64,000 nucleotides of DNA from Mycolicibacter virginiensis (GCF_022374935.2 NZ_CP092430.2:1922001-1986000); one strand, 5' to 3'; counted from the first letter of the stretch, positions 26,866 through 35,229 are shown. Notes: a model not told the origin generated them from the letters alone. A program made the numbers and translations.

Positions 26866-28302
26866 GTGTTTCGACTGTCCCGCACCGTCTGGACCCAGCT
26901 GGCGATCCTGGCGACGGTCACCCTCGTCGCCGGCGGGGTGATGGCGTTCGGCTTCGTCAAGGTCCCGGCGCTGTTCGGCATCGGCCGCTACACCGTGACC
27001 GTCGAACTACCGGCGTCCGGCGGGCTGTACCCGACATCGGTGGTGACCTACCGCGGCACCGAGATCGGCAGGGTCAGCGCCATCGACGTCGACGCCGACG
27101 GCGTGCGTGCGGTGCTGAAACTGAACTCCTCGATCAAGGTGCCCGCACAGGTGACCGCCGCGGTGCACAGCCGTTCGGCGATCGGTGAACAGTTCCTCGA
27201 ACTCACCCCGACCGCCGGCGCCGCCGAGCACCGGATGCTGCGTGCCGGTGACGTGATCCCGGCGGACAAGGTGCGCATTCCCGCCGACATCGCCAACCTG
27301 CTCGACGCCACCAACCGTGCGCTGCTGGCGATCCCGCACGACGATCTACGCACCGTCGTCGACGAGGCCGACAAAGCGGTGGGCGGTCTCGGTGCGGAAC
27401 TGTCCCGCATCGTCGCCGGATCGACGTCGCTGGCCATCGAAGGCGGCGAGGCCGCGCAGCCTTTCGCGCAGTTGATCGACCAGACCCCACCGGTGCTGAA
27501 TTCCCAAGTGGACACCGCGGATTCGATCGCGACGTGGGCGCGGCGGCTGGCGTCGATCACCGGTCAGCTCAGCGCCGAGGATCGGGCGTTTTCGGGCCTG
27601 CTCAAAGTCGGTGCCCCGGCACTCGATGAGGCCAACGCGCTGCTGGGCCGGGTGGCTCCGGCGCTGCCGGTGTTGCTGGCCAACATGGTCAGCCTCGGTC
27701 AGATCGCGGTGACGTTCCGCCAGGGCATCGAGCAACTGCTGGTGCTGTTTCCGCAGGGGACCGCGGTGATGTCGGCGATCACACTGGCCGATTCGGGCCT
27801 CAACACGCCCTATCGCGGCATCTATCTGGACTTCAACCTCAATATGAACTACCCGCCGCCGTGCAACACCGGATTCCTGCCGGCCCGCCAGCAGCGGGTC
27901 CCCAGTTCCGTCGACTACCCGGATCGGCCCGCCGGCGAGCTGTACTGCCGGGTGCCGCAGGACTCGGACCTCAATGTGCGTGGTGCACGCAATATTCCCT
28001 GCGAGAACGATCCCGCCAAGCGTGCGCCCACCGTCGAGATGTGCGAGAGCGACGAGTCGTACATCCCGCTCAACGACGGCTACAACTGGAAGGGCGATCC
28101 CAACGCCACGTTGTCCGGTCAGGCTGTGCCGCAGGACCCGCCGCGTGCCCCTGCGCCGCAGCCGCCGGTCGCCTTCGTGCCCTACGACCCGCAGACCGGC
28201 AGCTATGTGGGCCCCGACGGCAAGCGTCAAACCCGGGCCGACCTGGCCCCCCAGCGGAAGGATCAGACATGGCAGACGATGTTGTTGCCCCCGGGCGAAT
28301 AG
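26866..28302 (+). CDS. mceF: MceF family protein
   Basis: This is the last and longest MCE subunit here (478 residues). It has an N-terminal membrane segment (WTQLAILATVTLVAGGVMAFGFV), an MCE domain (about 40-125, with GGLYPTSVVTYRGTEIGRV and SAIGEQFLELTP) and an extended helical section. The C-terminal part has several cysteines (PPPCNTGF, LYCRV, NIPCEND, EMCESDE) that could form disulphides outside the membrane. It starts with GTG one base after the mceE stop, and its end overlaps the next gene by 34 bases. Confidence 0.92.
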   Translation: MFRLSRTVWTQLAILATVTLVAGGVMAFGFVKVPALFGIGRYTVTVELPASGGLYPTSVVTYRGTEIGRVSAIDVDADGVRAVLKLNSSIKVPAQVTAAVHSRSAIGEQFLELTPTAGAAEHRMLRAGDVIPADKVRIPADIANLLDATNRALLAIPHDDLRTVVDEADKAVGGLGAELSRIVAGSTSLAIEGGEAAQPFAQLIDQTPPVLNSQVDTADSIATWARRLASITGQLSAEDRAFSGLLKVGAPALDEANALLGRVAPALPVLLANMVSLGQIAVTFRQGIEQLLVLFPQGTAVMSAITLADSGLNTPYRGIYLDFNLNMNYPPPCNTGFLPARQQRVPSSVDYPDRPAGELYCRVPQDSDLNVRGARNIPCENDPAKRAPTVEMCESDESYIPLNDGYNWKGDPNATLSGQAVPQDPPRAPAPQPPVAFVPYDPQTGSYVGPDGKRQTRADLAPQRKDQTWQTMLLPPGE

Positions 28303-28775
28303 ACCGCCGAGCAGCGGCAGGCGCGATCCTGGCCGTGGCGGCGCTGGCCGGTACGGTCGGCTGGCTCGGCTACCGCGACCACCAGATCCAACAGGCGCAG
28401 CAGCACCGCGAGAGCTACGTCCAGGTCGCGCGTCAAGCGGCGGTCAACCTGACGACGATCAGCTATGCGCAGGCCGACGCCGATGTGCAGCGCATCATCG
28501 ATTCGACGACCGGGGCGTTCCGCGACGACTTCGGCCAGCGATCCCGGCCCTTCGTCGACGTCGTCAAACAAGCTCAGTCGGCATCGGAAGGCACCGTTAC
28601 CGAGGCCGGCCTGGAATCGGTGGACGGCGACCAAGCCGATGTCCTGCTGGCGGTCTCGGTGCGCACCACGATCGCCGGGGAAGTCCAACCGGAACCGCGC
28701 CGCTGGCGGATGCGAATCAGCCTGCAAGACACCGGCGAAGGCCCCAAAGTGTCCAACATCGCGTTCGTCCAGTGA
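28269..28775 (+). CDS. Mce-associated membrane protein (first)
   Basis: This is a 168-residue Mce-associated (Mas) protein. It has a short cytoplasmic N-terminus, one membrane helix (about 15-36: AAAGAILAVAALAGTVGWLGY), a short coiled-coil, and an extracytoplasmic NTF2-like domain beginning SYAQADADVQRIIDSTTGAFRDDF, ending in WRMRISLQDTGEGPKVSNIAFV. In M. tuberculosis such proteins stabilise Mce complexes. The ATG lies within the mceF coding end. Confidence 0.88.
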   Translation: MADDVVAPGRIDRRAAAGAILAVAALAGTVGWLGYRDHQIQQAQQHRESYVQVARQAAVNLTTISYAQADADVQRIIDSTTGAFRDDFGQRSRPFVDVVKQAQSASEGTVTEAGLESVDGDQADVLLAVSVRTTIAGEVQPEPRRWRMRISLQDTGEGPKVSNIAFVQ

Positions 28776-29281
28776 GCAGGGGGTTCACCGTGTCGAGAGC
28801 GACACTGCGGCGCTGGTCGCTGGTGGTGCTGGTGCCCGGCGTGATCCTGACGTTTGCGATTGCGGTCGGTTATTTGAGATGGCAAGACGTCTCCGCGCGG
28901 GTCGCACACGAGGTGGCCGCACAGTCGGTACAGACCGCGACCGACGCCACCATCGCGATGCTCTCGTATCGCCCGGACACCGTCGAGGCCGCGTCGGCGG
29001 CCGCCGCCGACGGGATGACCGGCGCCTTCCGCGACGAATACACCCAACTGATCAAGGAAGTGGTGGCGCCCGGCGCCAAACAGCAGCACATTTCGACTGT
29101 GGTGACGGTGCCCGCGGCGTCCTCGGTGACCGCGAGCGCGCGCCACGCGGTGGTCCTGCTCTTCGTCGACCAGGCGACCACGATCGGAAACGGGCCGCCG
29201 ACCACGACCGCATCGAGTGTGCGGGTCACCTTGGACAAGGTCGGTGGCCGGTGGCTGGTCTCGCAGTTCGACCCGGTGTAG
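28772..29281 (+). CDS. Mce-associated membrane protein (second)
   Basis: This is a second Mas protein of 169 residues, related to the preceding one. It has a membrane helix (about 15-37: SLVVLVPGVILTFAIAVGYL), then a coiled segment and the NTF2-like domain (AADGMTGAFRDEYTQLIKEVV, RHAVVLLFVDQATT, VTLDKVGGRWLVSQFDPV). The GTG at 28772 overlaps the previous stop. A GTG at 28790 with AGGGGG upstream is an equally possible start and would shorten it by six residues. It closes the mce operon. Confidence 0.87.
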   Translation: MSRGFTVSRATLRRWSLVVLVPGVILTFAIAVGYLRWQDVSARVAHEVAAQSVQTATDATIAMLSYRPDTVEAASAAAADGMTGAFRDEYTQLIKEVVAPGAKQQHISTVVTVPAASSVTASARHAVVLLFVDQATTIGNGPPTTTASSVRVTLDKVGGRWLVSQFDPV

Positions 29282-29294
29282 GGCCAGGTGCCAC

Positions 29295-29786
29295 ATGATG
29301 TTTGATGTGCGCCGTGCGGCGGTGCTGGCGGTCATGATTGGCGGGGCGGGGGCGTTGCCTGTTGCCGCTGCCGACAACTCGCGCCTCAACGACAGTGTCG
29401 TGACCAACGTCTACACGATTCACCACCAGGCCGGCTGCGCCGAGAAGGTGATGGTCGACCCCCGGTTGGTGCTTGCCGCCGAATGGCATGCCAAAGACGT
29501 TCTCGGACACCGGGATCTGGACGGCGATCTCGGCTCCGACGGGTCCACGCCGCAGACCCGCGGGCAGGCCGCCGGCTTCCCGGGGGCGGTGGCCGAAACC
29601 GTGGCGATCAACTCCGCGGTGGCCATCAGCGGCATCGAGATCCTCAACCGGTGGTATTACGACCCCGCGGATCTCGCGATCATGTCCGACTGCGCCAACA
29701 CCGCGATCGGCGTGTGGTCGGAGAACAGCCTGGACCGATCGGTGGTGGTCGCCGTTTACGGTGCGGCGTTGCGGGGCGCCGCGTAG
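29295..29786 (+). CDS. secreted CAP-domain-like protein
   Basis: This protein of about 163 residues has a clear signal peptide (MFDVRRAAVLAVMIGGAGALPVAAA) and a mature part resembling the mycobacterial SCP/CAP-like secreted proteins (LVLAAEWHAKDVLGHRDLDGDLGSDGS, AVAETVAIN, CANTAIGVWSENS, VVVAVYG). Two cysteines (about 47 and 134) could pair. The molecular role is unknown. It begins only 14 bases after the mce operon and ends just before rnpB, so it may be expressed with the mce genes. Two adjacent ATG codons (29295, 29298) are possible starts. Confidence 0.75.
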   Translation: MMFDVRRAAVLAVMIGGAGALPVAAADNSRLNDSVVTNVYTIHHQAGCAEKVMVDPRLVLAAEWHAKDVLGHRDLDGDLGSDGSTPQTRGQAAGFPGAVAETVAINSAVAISGIEILNRWYYDPADLAIMSDCANTAIGVWSENSLDRSVVVAVYGAALRGAA

Positions 29787-29799
29787 TACGGTGATCAGC

Positions 29800-30195
<396 letters not shown>

Positions 30196-30196
30196 T

Positions 30197-30676
30197 CGAG
30201 CCCTTGATCGGTCTCTTTAGCTCGTTTGGGTCGAGGTCGTCTACAGCAGTTCTGAGTACGGGGTCGACCGCGTCGCGCGTTTCGATCGTCGGAGTCGGGC
30301 CACAGGTGATTGTAGGTATCCAGAGTCTCGACCGCGGGACGCTACTTGTAGCCAAAGCTTTGCCGGGTGACTGGGTTCCCCTCCAGCGTGAATACGAGAC
30401 CGTCGGGCTCAGCGGGATGTAGTTCCGTTGGCAGCGCATCGCGAACTGCCTCGGCGTGCTCCGTGGTCAGGAGCACGATCTGTTGCCGTTGGACCTTCGG
30501 CGGTTTCGTGCGGGTCGTGGCCTTCATTACCGTGCCACGATCCCGCGGATCACGCTGACCGTGGCCGGAGCCAAGTTCAGACTTGATACCCACGCCTGCG
30601 CTTCGCTCGGCATGATCACGACAGGCAAGGCGTTGACCCATGGCACCGCGAAAAACTCAAGGATGATCGGCTTCAC
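30197..30676 (-). pseudogene. fragmented tyrosine recombinase (integrase)
   Basis: Three pieces of a phage-type integrase occur in order on the minus strand. The first (30676-30527) reads IMPSEAQAWVSSLNLAPATV, the core-binding domain pattern, and ends in a stop. The second (30527-30342) reads PPKVQRQQIVLLTTEHAEAV, then DGLVFTLEGNPVTRQSFGYK and a stop. The third (from 30341) reads ETLDTYNHLWPDSDD, which contains the nucleophilic Tyr, then shifts frame to TRDAVDPVLRTAVDDL. Between pieces two and three the region with the catalytic Arg and HxxR is deleted. The C-terminal end touches attL, as is normal for such elements. It cannot make an active enzyme. Confidence 0.82.
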
Positions 30677-30727
30677 GACGAGCGCGAGATTCGCATTCGC
30701 GGCCCTGACCTGTTGACGTATCGCAAC

Positions 30728-30745
30728 ATGTCATACTCACGACAT
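30728..30745. promoter_or_regulatory. inverted repeat upstream of the Panacea-toxin pair
   Basis: ATGTC-atactcac-GACAT forms an 18-base inverted repeat about 65 bases before the Panacea-gene start. The surrounding 30,715-30,790 stretch is AT-rich compared with the window. An autoregulated toxin-antitoxin operon would be expected to carry an operator here. No protein has been assigned to it. Confidence 0.4.
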
Positions 30746-30808
30746 ATCGTCGACTTAGGCCAGGACCACGCAGAACGCGTAAGCATTACATGAAAAGGGG
30801 TGCGGACG

Positions 30809-31438
30809 ATGGCAAGTGTTCACGACGTCGCGGCGTATATCCTTTCTGTGCGCGGCGGCATGTCCACCATGAAGTTGCAGAAGCTCTGCTACTACAGTCA
30901 AGGCTGGGCTCTCGCGTGGGATGAACAGCCGCTCTTTCACGAGCCCATTCGCGCATGGGCGAATGGACCGGTGGTCTACGAGCTTTTTGACAAGCACCGT
31001 GGTCAGTTTCGGGTTGGTCGCGGCTGGCCTCACGGCAATGCCACCAACTTGAAGGACTTCGAAAAGGAAACAGTCGACGCCGTGCTGCGTAGCTACGGCG
31101 GACTGACCGGGCAACAGCTGAGCGATAAGACGCACGGTGAAACCCCCTGGATTCTGGCCCGTCGAGGAACGCAGGAGGGCGCACTCTCGACGGCCGAGCT
31201 CTCGCTGCAGGCGATGCAGGAGTATTTCGGTGCGCTTGCCCATAAAGAGGCCGTCGCCCTCGAACAGGACGACGCGGTCGAAGAAGAAGCCGAAATACTC
31301 CTGGAAGACGACGAAGCTGACGAGTACATGGACTACGAGCCCCCTGATGACTACTACGCTGCCGCCGAGTATGCCGACTTCGCACCCGACGAAGACGAGA
31401 ACGTGGACTACGAGCGATCGGAATTTTGGGATCGATAG
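30809..31438 (+). CDS. Panacea-domain (DUF4065, SocA-like) antitoxin candidate
   Basis: This 209-residue protein has an N-terminal Panacea domain (about 1-130) with the family features: VHDVAAYILS, MSTMKLQKLCYYSQGWALAW, the conserved ANGPVVYELFDKH and the closing TPWILARRG. Panacea proteins are antitoxins that neutralise very different toxins, or proteolysis adaptors such as SocA. The tail (about 145-209) is extremely acidic (LEDDEADEYMDYEPPDDYY) and may contact the toxin or mimic nucleic acid. The ATG at 30809 is 8 bases after AAAAGGGG, which favours it over the GTG at 30800. The partner gene follows after 13 bases. Confidence 0.85.
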   Translation: MASVHDVAAYILSVRGGMSTMKLQKLCYYSQGWALAWDEQPLFHEPIRAWANGPVVYELFDKHRGQFRVGRGWPHGNATNLKDFEKETVDAVLRSYGGLTGQQLSDKTHGETPWILARRGTQEGALSTAELSLQAMQEYFGALAHKEAVALEQDDAVEEEAEILLEDDEADEYMDYEPPDDYYAAAEYADFAPDEDENVDYERSEFWDR

Positions 31439-31451
31439 GCCATAGTGACGA

Positions 31452-31913
31452 GTGTCGGGACTAACGCCGAAGAAGCTTTCCAAAGCTGAGGCGCGTCAGC
31501 AGCGCAAGGAAGTTCGCCGGAGCTCAGCGGCGCCCGAGCCGATCGACGACAAGCGTTTCGAGTGGTCCGCGGGCGACCTCGATCACGTCTACAGGGGTGA
31601 GTGGGACTGGAACTTGACGCCTGCCGAGACGGCTGAACTGCTCACTATTCTGGAAGATCTGGCCCGGATGACCTGGCGCGAAGTGCGGCAGTTGAACGCT
31701 AATGGGCATCGGCGACATCATGGCCAGCCTTTGGGTTCCTTGTGCCAAGCCGCGCAGAAGCGGCTCGAAGAAATTGAGCTAGACCTCGAGGAGCTGTTCA
31801 GGCTGCGTCATGGCAGCACCCTGAGGATCTGGGGTTACTTGACCGGCCCGGTGTTCCGCATCGTCTGGTACGACCGCAACCACCGGGTGTACCCGACGGA
31901 ACCGAGGAATTGA
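31452..31913 (+). CDS. probable toxin paired with the Panacea antitoxin
   Basis: This is a 153-residue basic protein starting with a Lys/Arg-rich segment (LTPKKLSKAEARQQRKEVRR). A helical part follows (NLTPAETAELLTILEDLARMTWREV, then HRRHHGQPLGSLCQAAQKRL). The C-terminal beta region FRLRHGSTLRIWGYL / RIVWYDRNHRVYPTEP resembles the end of small RelE/HigB-like or related toxins. Position after a Panacea gene is the main support for a toxin role. The family assignment is uncertain. It uses a GTG start with no strong ribosome site, so translation may depend on the upstream gene. Confidence 0.65.
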   Translation: MSGLTPKKLSKAEARQQRKEVRRSSAAPEPIDDKRFEWSAGDLDHVYRGEWDWNLTPAETAELLTILEDLARMTWREVRQLNANGHRRHHGQPLGSLCQAAQKRLEEIELDLEELFRLRHGSTLRIWGYLTGPVFRIVWYDRNHRVYPTEPRN

Positions 31914-31932
31914 ATCGAGCTGGTTCCGCGGC

Positions 31933-32184
31933 GTGGCCTTTCTCTATCGTGGCCATCTCATTGCAAGCTTGGTGGGTGGCGAACCCCGCGGAATACATCG
32001 AGACTTGCGCATCGGTCAGAACGCCGATGCCGGCGACGCCAACCCCTACGCCGGAAAGTCGCCGGTCCCGGCGCAGCTGTGGATGCGCGGATATATGACC
32101 ATGCTCACCGTTTCGTACCAACTCCACGACGTCGCGGTAGCGCTACCTCGCGGCGCGGACCGCAGCCGAATCGTGTCGGGGTAA
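31933..32184 (+). CDS. small RMF-like protein
   Basis: This possible 83-residue product has a central block, LRIGQNADAGDANPYAG followed by PAQLWMRGYMTML. It has the pattern of ribosome-modulation-factor-like short proteins (Gly/Ala-rich, NPY, then a W-x-R-G-Y end). It follows the toxin gene by 19 bases on the same strand. The GTG start has no good ribosome site, and the C-terminal 20 residues look unrelated. It may be a real cargo gene of the island or a fragment. Confidence 0.4.
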   Translation: MAFLYRGHLIASLVGGEPRGIHRDLRIGQNADAGDANPYAGKSPVPAQLWMRGYMTMLTVSYQLHDVAVALPRGADRSRIVSG

Positions 32185-32195
32185 GCACGCTGCGT

Positions 32196-32387
32196 ATGGC
32201 GGATTCACTGGACCCAGACAGGATTAAAGAGCAATAGGCGGGGGCGGAGGACGTCGAGCGGATGATGGATCGGGTCAACGATCCGATGGACTTCGCTGCG
32301 GCGCCAAGGTCTTCGCTGGCTGGTGATGATCGGAAGGATCTCGTCGACCTGTTGGAGTCGAGAACGACAAACCCGTTCGAGCAGTAG
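32196..32387 (+). pseudogene. short ORF broken by an in-frame stop
   Basis: A frame beginning ATG at 32196 reads MADSLDPDRIKEQ, meets TAG at 32235-32237, then continues for 49 codons (AGAEDVERMMDRVNDPMDF..., ending SRTTNPFEQ) to a second TAG at 32385. The composition is strongly protein-like (alternating charged and hydrophobic residues, high third-position GC). It looks like a 63-residue gene inactivated by one substitution. A shortened product from the ATG at 32262 is possible. The family is unknown. The remainder of 32,185-32,529 shows nothing else I can support. Confidence 0.4.
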
Positions 32388-32529
32388 CGGCGAGCAGTCG
32401 CCGACAGCGGAGGTTATTGAGGTTCTCATGGCCGTAGTCTGCCGACCGTCCTAATTAGCTCCCGCTGCCGTCGCAGCGGGCCGTACCCCGTTGCCGTCGA
32501 CCGCGGTTGACGACGAGTCCTCGCGCACT

Positions 32530-34626
32530 CTACTTGCCGCGCTTGGAGGATTTTCGTCGACCGCAGTTTGGGCAGCCGTGCCCTCCACCCGCCCTGCTGT
32601 AGACGTATGACGCCCAGCTATGTCCGCAGTCGGGACAGATCCACCAGGGGCGTGCGCCGCTACCTGCTGTCACGTCTTCGGGCGTCAGCACGCCGTTCTT
32701 CTCTGAATCCCATTGCGCCGCAAGATCAGGGCGTAAAGTCGCAAGTGACTTGTCGATCCTTCGCCGCTTGATGTAGGCGGACGCGTCACTGCTGCCCCAC
32801 GGTCCGTCTGTCGTGAGGTAGCTGTCATATTCGGCCACGTTGAAGTCGAGACTTCGGAGCTTCGTGAGAACTGCCTTCGCCCGCGTAACCTCACTCGAAT
32901 TGAGCGCTACTACGACGTCGTGCTGGCCGATCGCCGGCAAGTCTTCGCGCACACGGATCACAGTCCAGCCTTGCTCCTCAAGGAGTCGCGTCTTGCGACC
33001 GTCCTTTTCAAAACTGTCTGGCAGCTTGTGAAATCTGTTGCCGTCAAACTCGATTACTACATTCCAAGTCGAACACACCATGTCACATTGCAGCACGCGG
33101 CCAGATGCTTCGTGAATAACTTCGTGGTTCGGGTCGATAGGTACGCCGGCGGCGAGAAGTTCATGTCGCATCCGTATTTCCTCCACGCTTGTTCCCCAGA
33201 GCGTGCACTTCGGGCACCCCCGAGCTTTGCGCCGATTGTTGATCATGGCCTGCCACTCGTGACGTCTGTCGCAGAGCCACCAAACCGTCTGACCGCTATT
33301 GGCCGTGACGTCCGAAGCGGTTAGCGCGCCGTTCCGGCTGGGATGCCACTGTGCGGCAATCTCAGGATCTAGCTCGGCGAGTGAATGTCCCGGTTCCGCG
33401 GCTCCAAAGTCGACAGCTCGCTGGCGGTCGGCACAGGAGCGGCATCCGTGACCGGTGGCGCGACTGTATATTGCAGCTTCCCACTGTTTATCGCACGTCG
33501 AGCATTGCCACCACGCCTTGCGACGGCTTTTCGCCGCCACCTGATCGGGTGTCAATGGTGCGTTGCGTATCGAGTGCCATTCCGCGGCTAGGGCGGGGAA
33601 TTTCTCGGCGAGTGAGCCTTCGGGCTTAGGCGTGGCATTCGCGCGGCCTGTCCGGCGCCGACCACATCGCGGGCAACCGGCGCCGCCGCTGCCGCGACTG
33701 TGGATAATCGCATCCCATTCGTGTCCGCATGCGCGGCACAGCCACCAGGCTCGGCGATTGCTTGCTCGCGCAACCTTGTCGGGAGCCATCAGGCCGTTAC
33801 GTGTCGGGTGCCATTCGGCGGCAGCCTCGGGAAAGCGGGCCGCGAAGGAGTCACCGGGCTCCGGCGATCCTGTCGCCGCCTTGCTTGGTGCCGACGGTGG
33901 CTTCGCTGCGCCGGAGGGGTAAGAGCGACCCCGGAGCGCTCGACCGCGCGCGGCGTAGGCGCACGGCGGACACTTCGCCCCTTTTGCCCGGTTGCCGATG
34001 GACGCCTCCCACTCATGCCCGCAGTTTGCACACAACCACCAGGCCTTGTCTTTCCGCGAGAAGGCGACATCGGCTGGCGTCAGGTCGCCATTGCGCGTCG
34101 GATGCCACTCCGCGGCCACCGAAGGATTTCTATCGGCAAGCGAGTTGCCCGGCTTTGGTACAGTCATGGCCCTGCTCGCGCATTTCTTGCAAGACGCCCC
34201 CGCGGCGCGATTCGAAATGGCCACCTGCCACTCGTTGTGGCAGGTGCGGCACAGCCACCACACCCTCTTATTGCTTGCGTAGCCGACGTCGACTGGCGTC
34301 AGCTCGCCGTTCAACGTCGGATGCCATTCAGCCGCTATGCCGGAGAGCTTCTCTGCCAAGGACTCACCCGGACGCGGGGCGCTTTTCGCCTTTCCCGCCG
34401 CGATGCGCCCGCACGCGGGACAGCCATGACCGCCGCGGGTCCGACTGTTAACCCGGGCTTGCCACCTGTGCCCACACTTCGCGCAGATCCAGGCGGCCTT
34501 CCACTTGCTGCCGGGAGTAATCTTCGCCGCTGTCACCGGCTCATTCGTCTCTCGATCCCACTCGCTCGCGACCTCGGGATACAAGGCCGCAACCGACTTT
34601 TCGCCGCTCGTTGGATTGGTCGTCAT
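32530..34626 (-). CDS. zinc-knuckle-repeat protein with Vsr/DUF559-like nuclease domain
   Basis: This 698-residue protein has six tandem repeats of about 65 residues (about 10-470). Each has the form AAEWHPTRNG-LTP-DV, WWLC-x2-CGHEW, IxNR and G-x-x-C-x2-C, as in the DUF4379-type (PF14311) zinc-ribbon family. The sixth has lost a cysteine (CDRRHEW). A restriction-like nuclease domain follows (about 475-590) with QCDMV, VVIEFDGNRFH and GWTVIRVRED, matching Vsr/DUF559-type folds in which the Asp and Glu bind metal. A seventh intact repeat closes the protein (PWWICPDCGHSW). The arrangement suggests a DNA-cleaving protein guided by an array of zinc modules. Its biological target is unknown. Confidence 0.8.
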   Translation of the reverse strand: MTTNPTSGEKSVAALYPEVASEWDRETNEPVTAAKITPGSKWKAAWICAKCGHRWQARVNSRTRGGHGCPACGRIAAGKAKSAPRPGESLAEKLSGIAAEWHPTLNGELTPVDVGYASNKRVWWLCRTCHNEWQVAISNRAAGASCKKCASRAMTVPKPGNSLADRNPSVAAEWHPTRNGDLTPADVAFSRKDKAWWLCANCGHEWEASIGNRAKGAKCPPCAYAARGRALRGRSYPSGAAKPPSAPSKAATGSPEPGDSFAARFPEAAAEWHPTRNGLMAPDKVARASNRRAWWLCRACGHEWDAIIHSRGSGGAGCPRCGRRRTGRANATPKPEGSLAEKFPALAAEWHSIRNAPLTPDQVAAKSRRKAWWQCSTCDKQWEAAIYSRATGHGCRSCADRQRAVDFGAAEPGHSLAELDPEIAAQWHPSRNGALTASDVTANSGQTVWWLCDRRHEWQAMINNRRKARGCPKCTLWGTSVEEIRMRHELLAAGVPIDPNHEVIHEASGRVLQCDMVCSTWNVVIEFDGNRFHKLPDSFEKDGRKTRLLEEQGWTVIRVREDLPAIGQHDVVVALNSSEVTRAKAVLTKLRSLDFNVAEYDSYLTTDGPWGSSDASAYIKRRRIDKSLATLRPDLAAQWDSEKNGVLTPEDVTAGSGARPWWICPDCGHSWASYVYSRAGGGHGCPNCGRRKSSKRGK

Positions 34627-35229
34627 GCGCTCTCCGACTTTGCTGCGGGAGTTCGGGTGGTTCTTACCAATAGAACATTAGACGCGATCACATTACGGCC
34701 AGCGCGGTCGCGTCGGCGTCGAGCGTCTTTCCGCACGAGGCTGGCAAGCGAGACTTGGCTTGAAGGGTGCCGGCAAGGACTTGCAGCACGGCCCGAAACG
34801 CGGTGCTGCCGCTAACGGTTTCCGTAGCCCGGACGAGGAGGTCGAGCGCGGCAGATTCGGGATCTGGGGAGGGATACCGACAGTGATTGTTATGCGGAGA
34901 AAATAACCGCCAATATGCAAAATATGGAATATGCCGAAAACAGCGCAGATGCCCGAACCCGGGCATTTGTCGAGACTGGAACAGATCCCGCGCTGAACCG
35001 AGTAGTTGTGCGTTTCTCCGCTCGTGTGCGGATGCATACCTTCGATCGCCGCTCGCTGCGGCGGGACCGGCCAGCTGTGTCCAGTGGGCTTGCCAGGCGG
35101 CGGCCTTCGTCCGCAGTTCTACCGCAGCAAATCTAGTCGGCACCGTCAACCACCAACGAAGTCAACACTCTGAGTCGGGGTTTTGCCGCCAGCCAACACA
35201 GCTTGCAAACCCCACGCGCAAGGGCCCAC
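34627..35229. other. gene-poor AT-rich right end of the rnpB island
   Basis: This 603-base stretch has no frame I trust. Near 34,880-34,945 it is markedly AT-rich and carries three closely spaced AATATG units (about 9-10 bases apart), an iteron-like pattern. An inverted repeat ATGCCCG-aacc-CGGGCAT lies at 34949-34966. The left part must contain the promoter of the zinc-knuckle gene. The cluster could be recombinase arm sites or a remnant replication origin. Confidence 0.4.

Larger units (their letters stand above)
30197..35229. mobile_element. 5.0-kb genomic island integrated at rnpB
   Basis: The segment lies between the 28-bp repeats 30169-30196 and 35230-35257. In M. tuberculosis rnpB and the CYTH-CHAD gene (Rv2226) are direct neighbours, and here the island separates them. 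From left to right it holds a fragmented tyrosine integrase (-), a Panacea-domain gene and a probable toxin (+), an RMF-like small ORF (+), a broken short ORF (+), the 698-residue zinc-knuckle/nuclease gene (-) and a gene-poor AT-rich end. No phage structural, replication or conjugation genes are present. It is therefore a small satellite or cargo island that can no longer excise without outside help. Confidence 0.8.

Noticed and set aside
34688..35149. A 153-codon minus-strand frame near the right end of the rnpB island.
   Set aside because: Codon pattern and composition are not gene-like, it spans the AT-rich patch, and competing frames of similar length exist.
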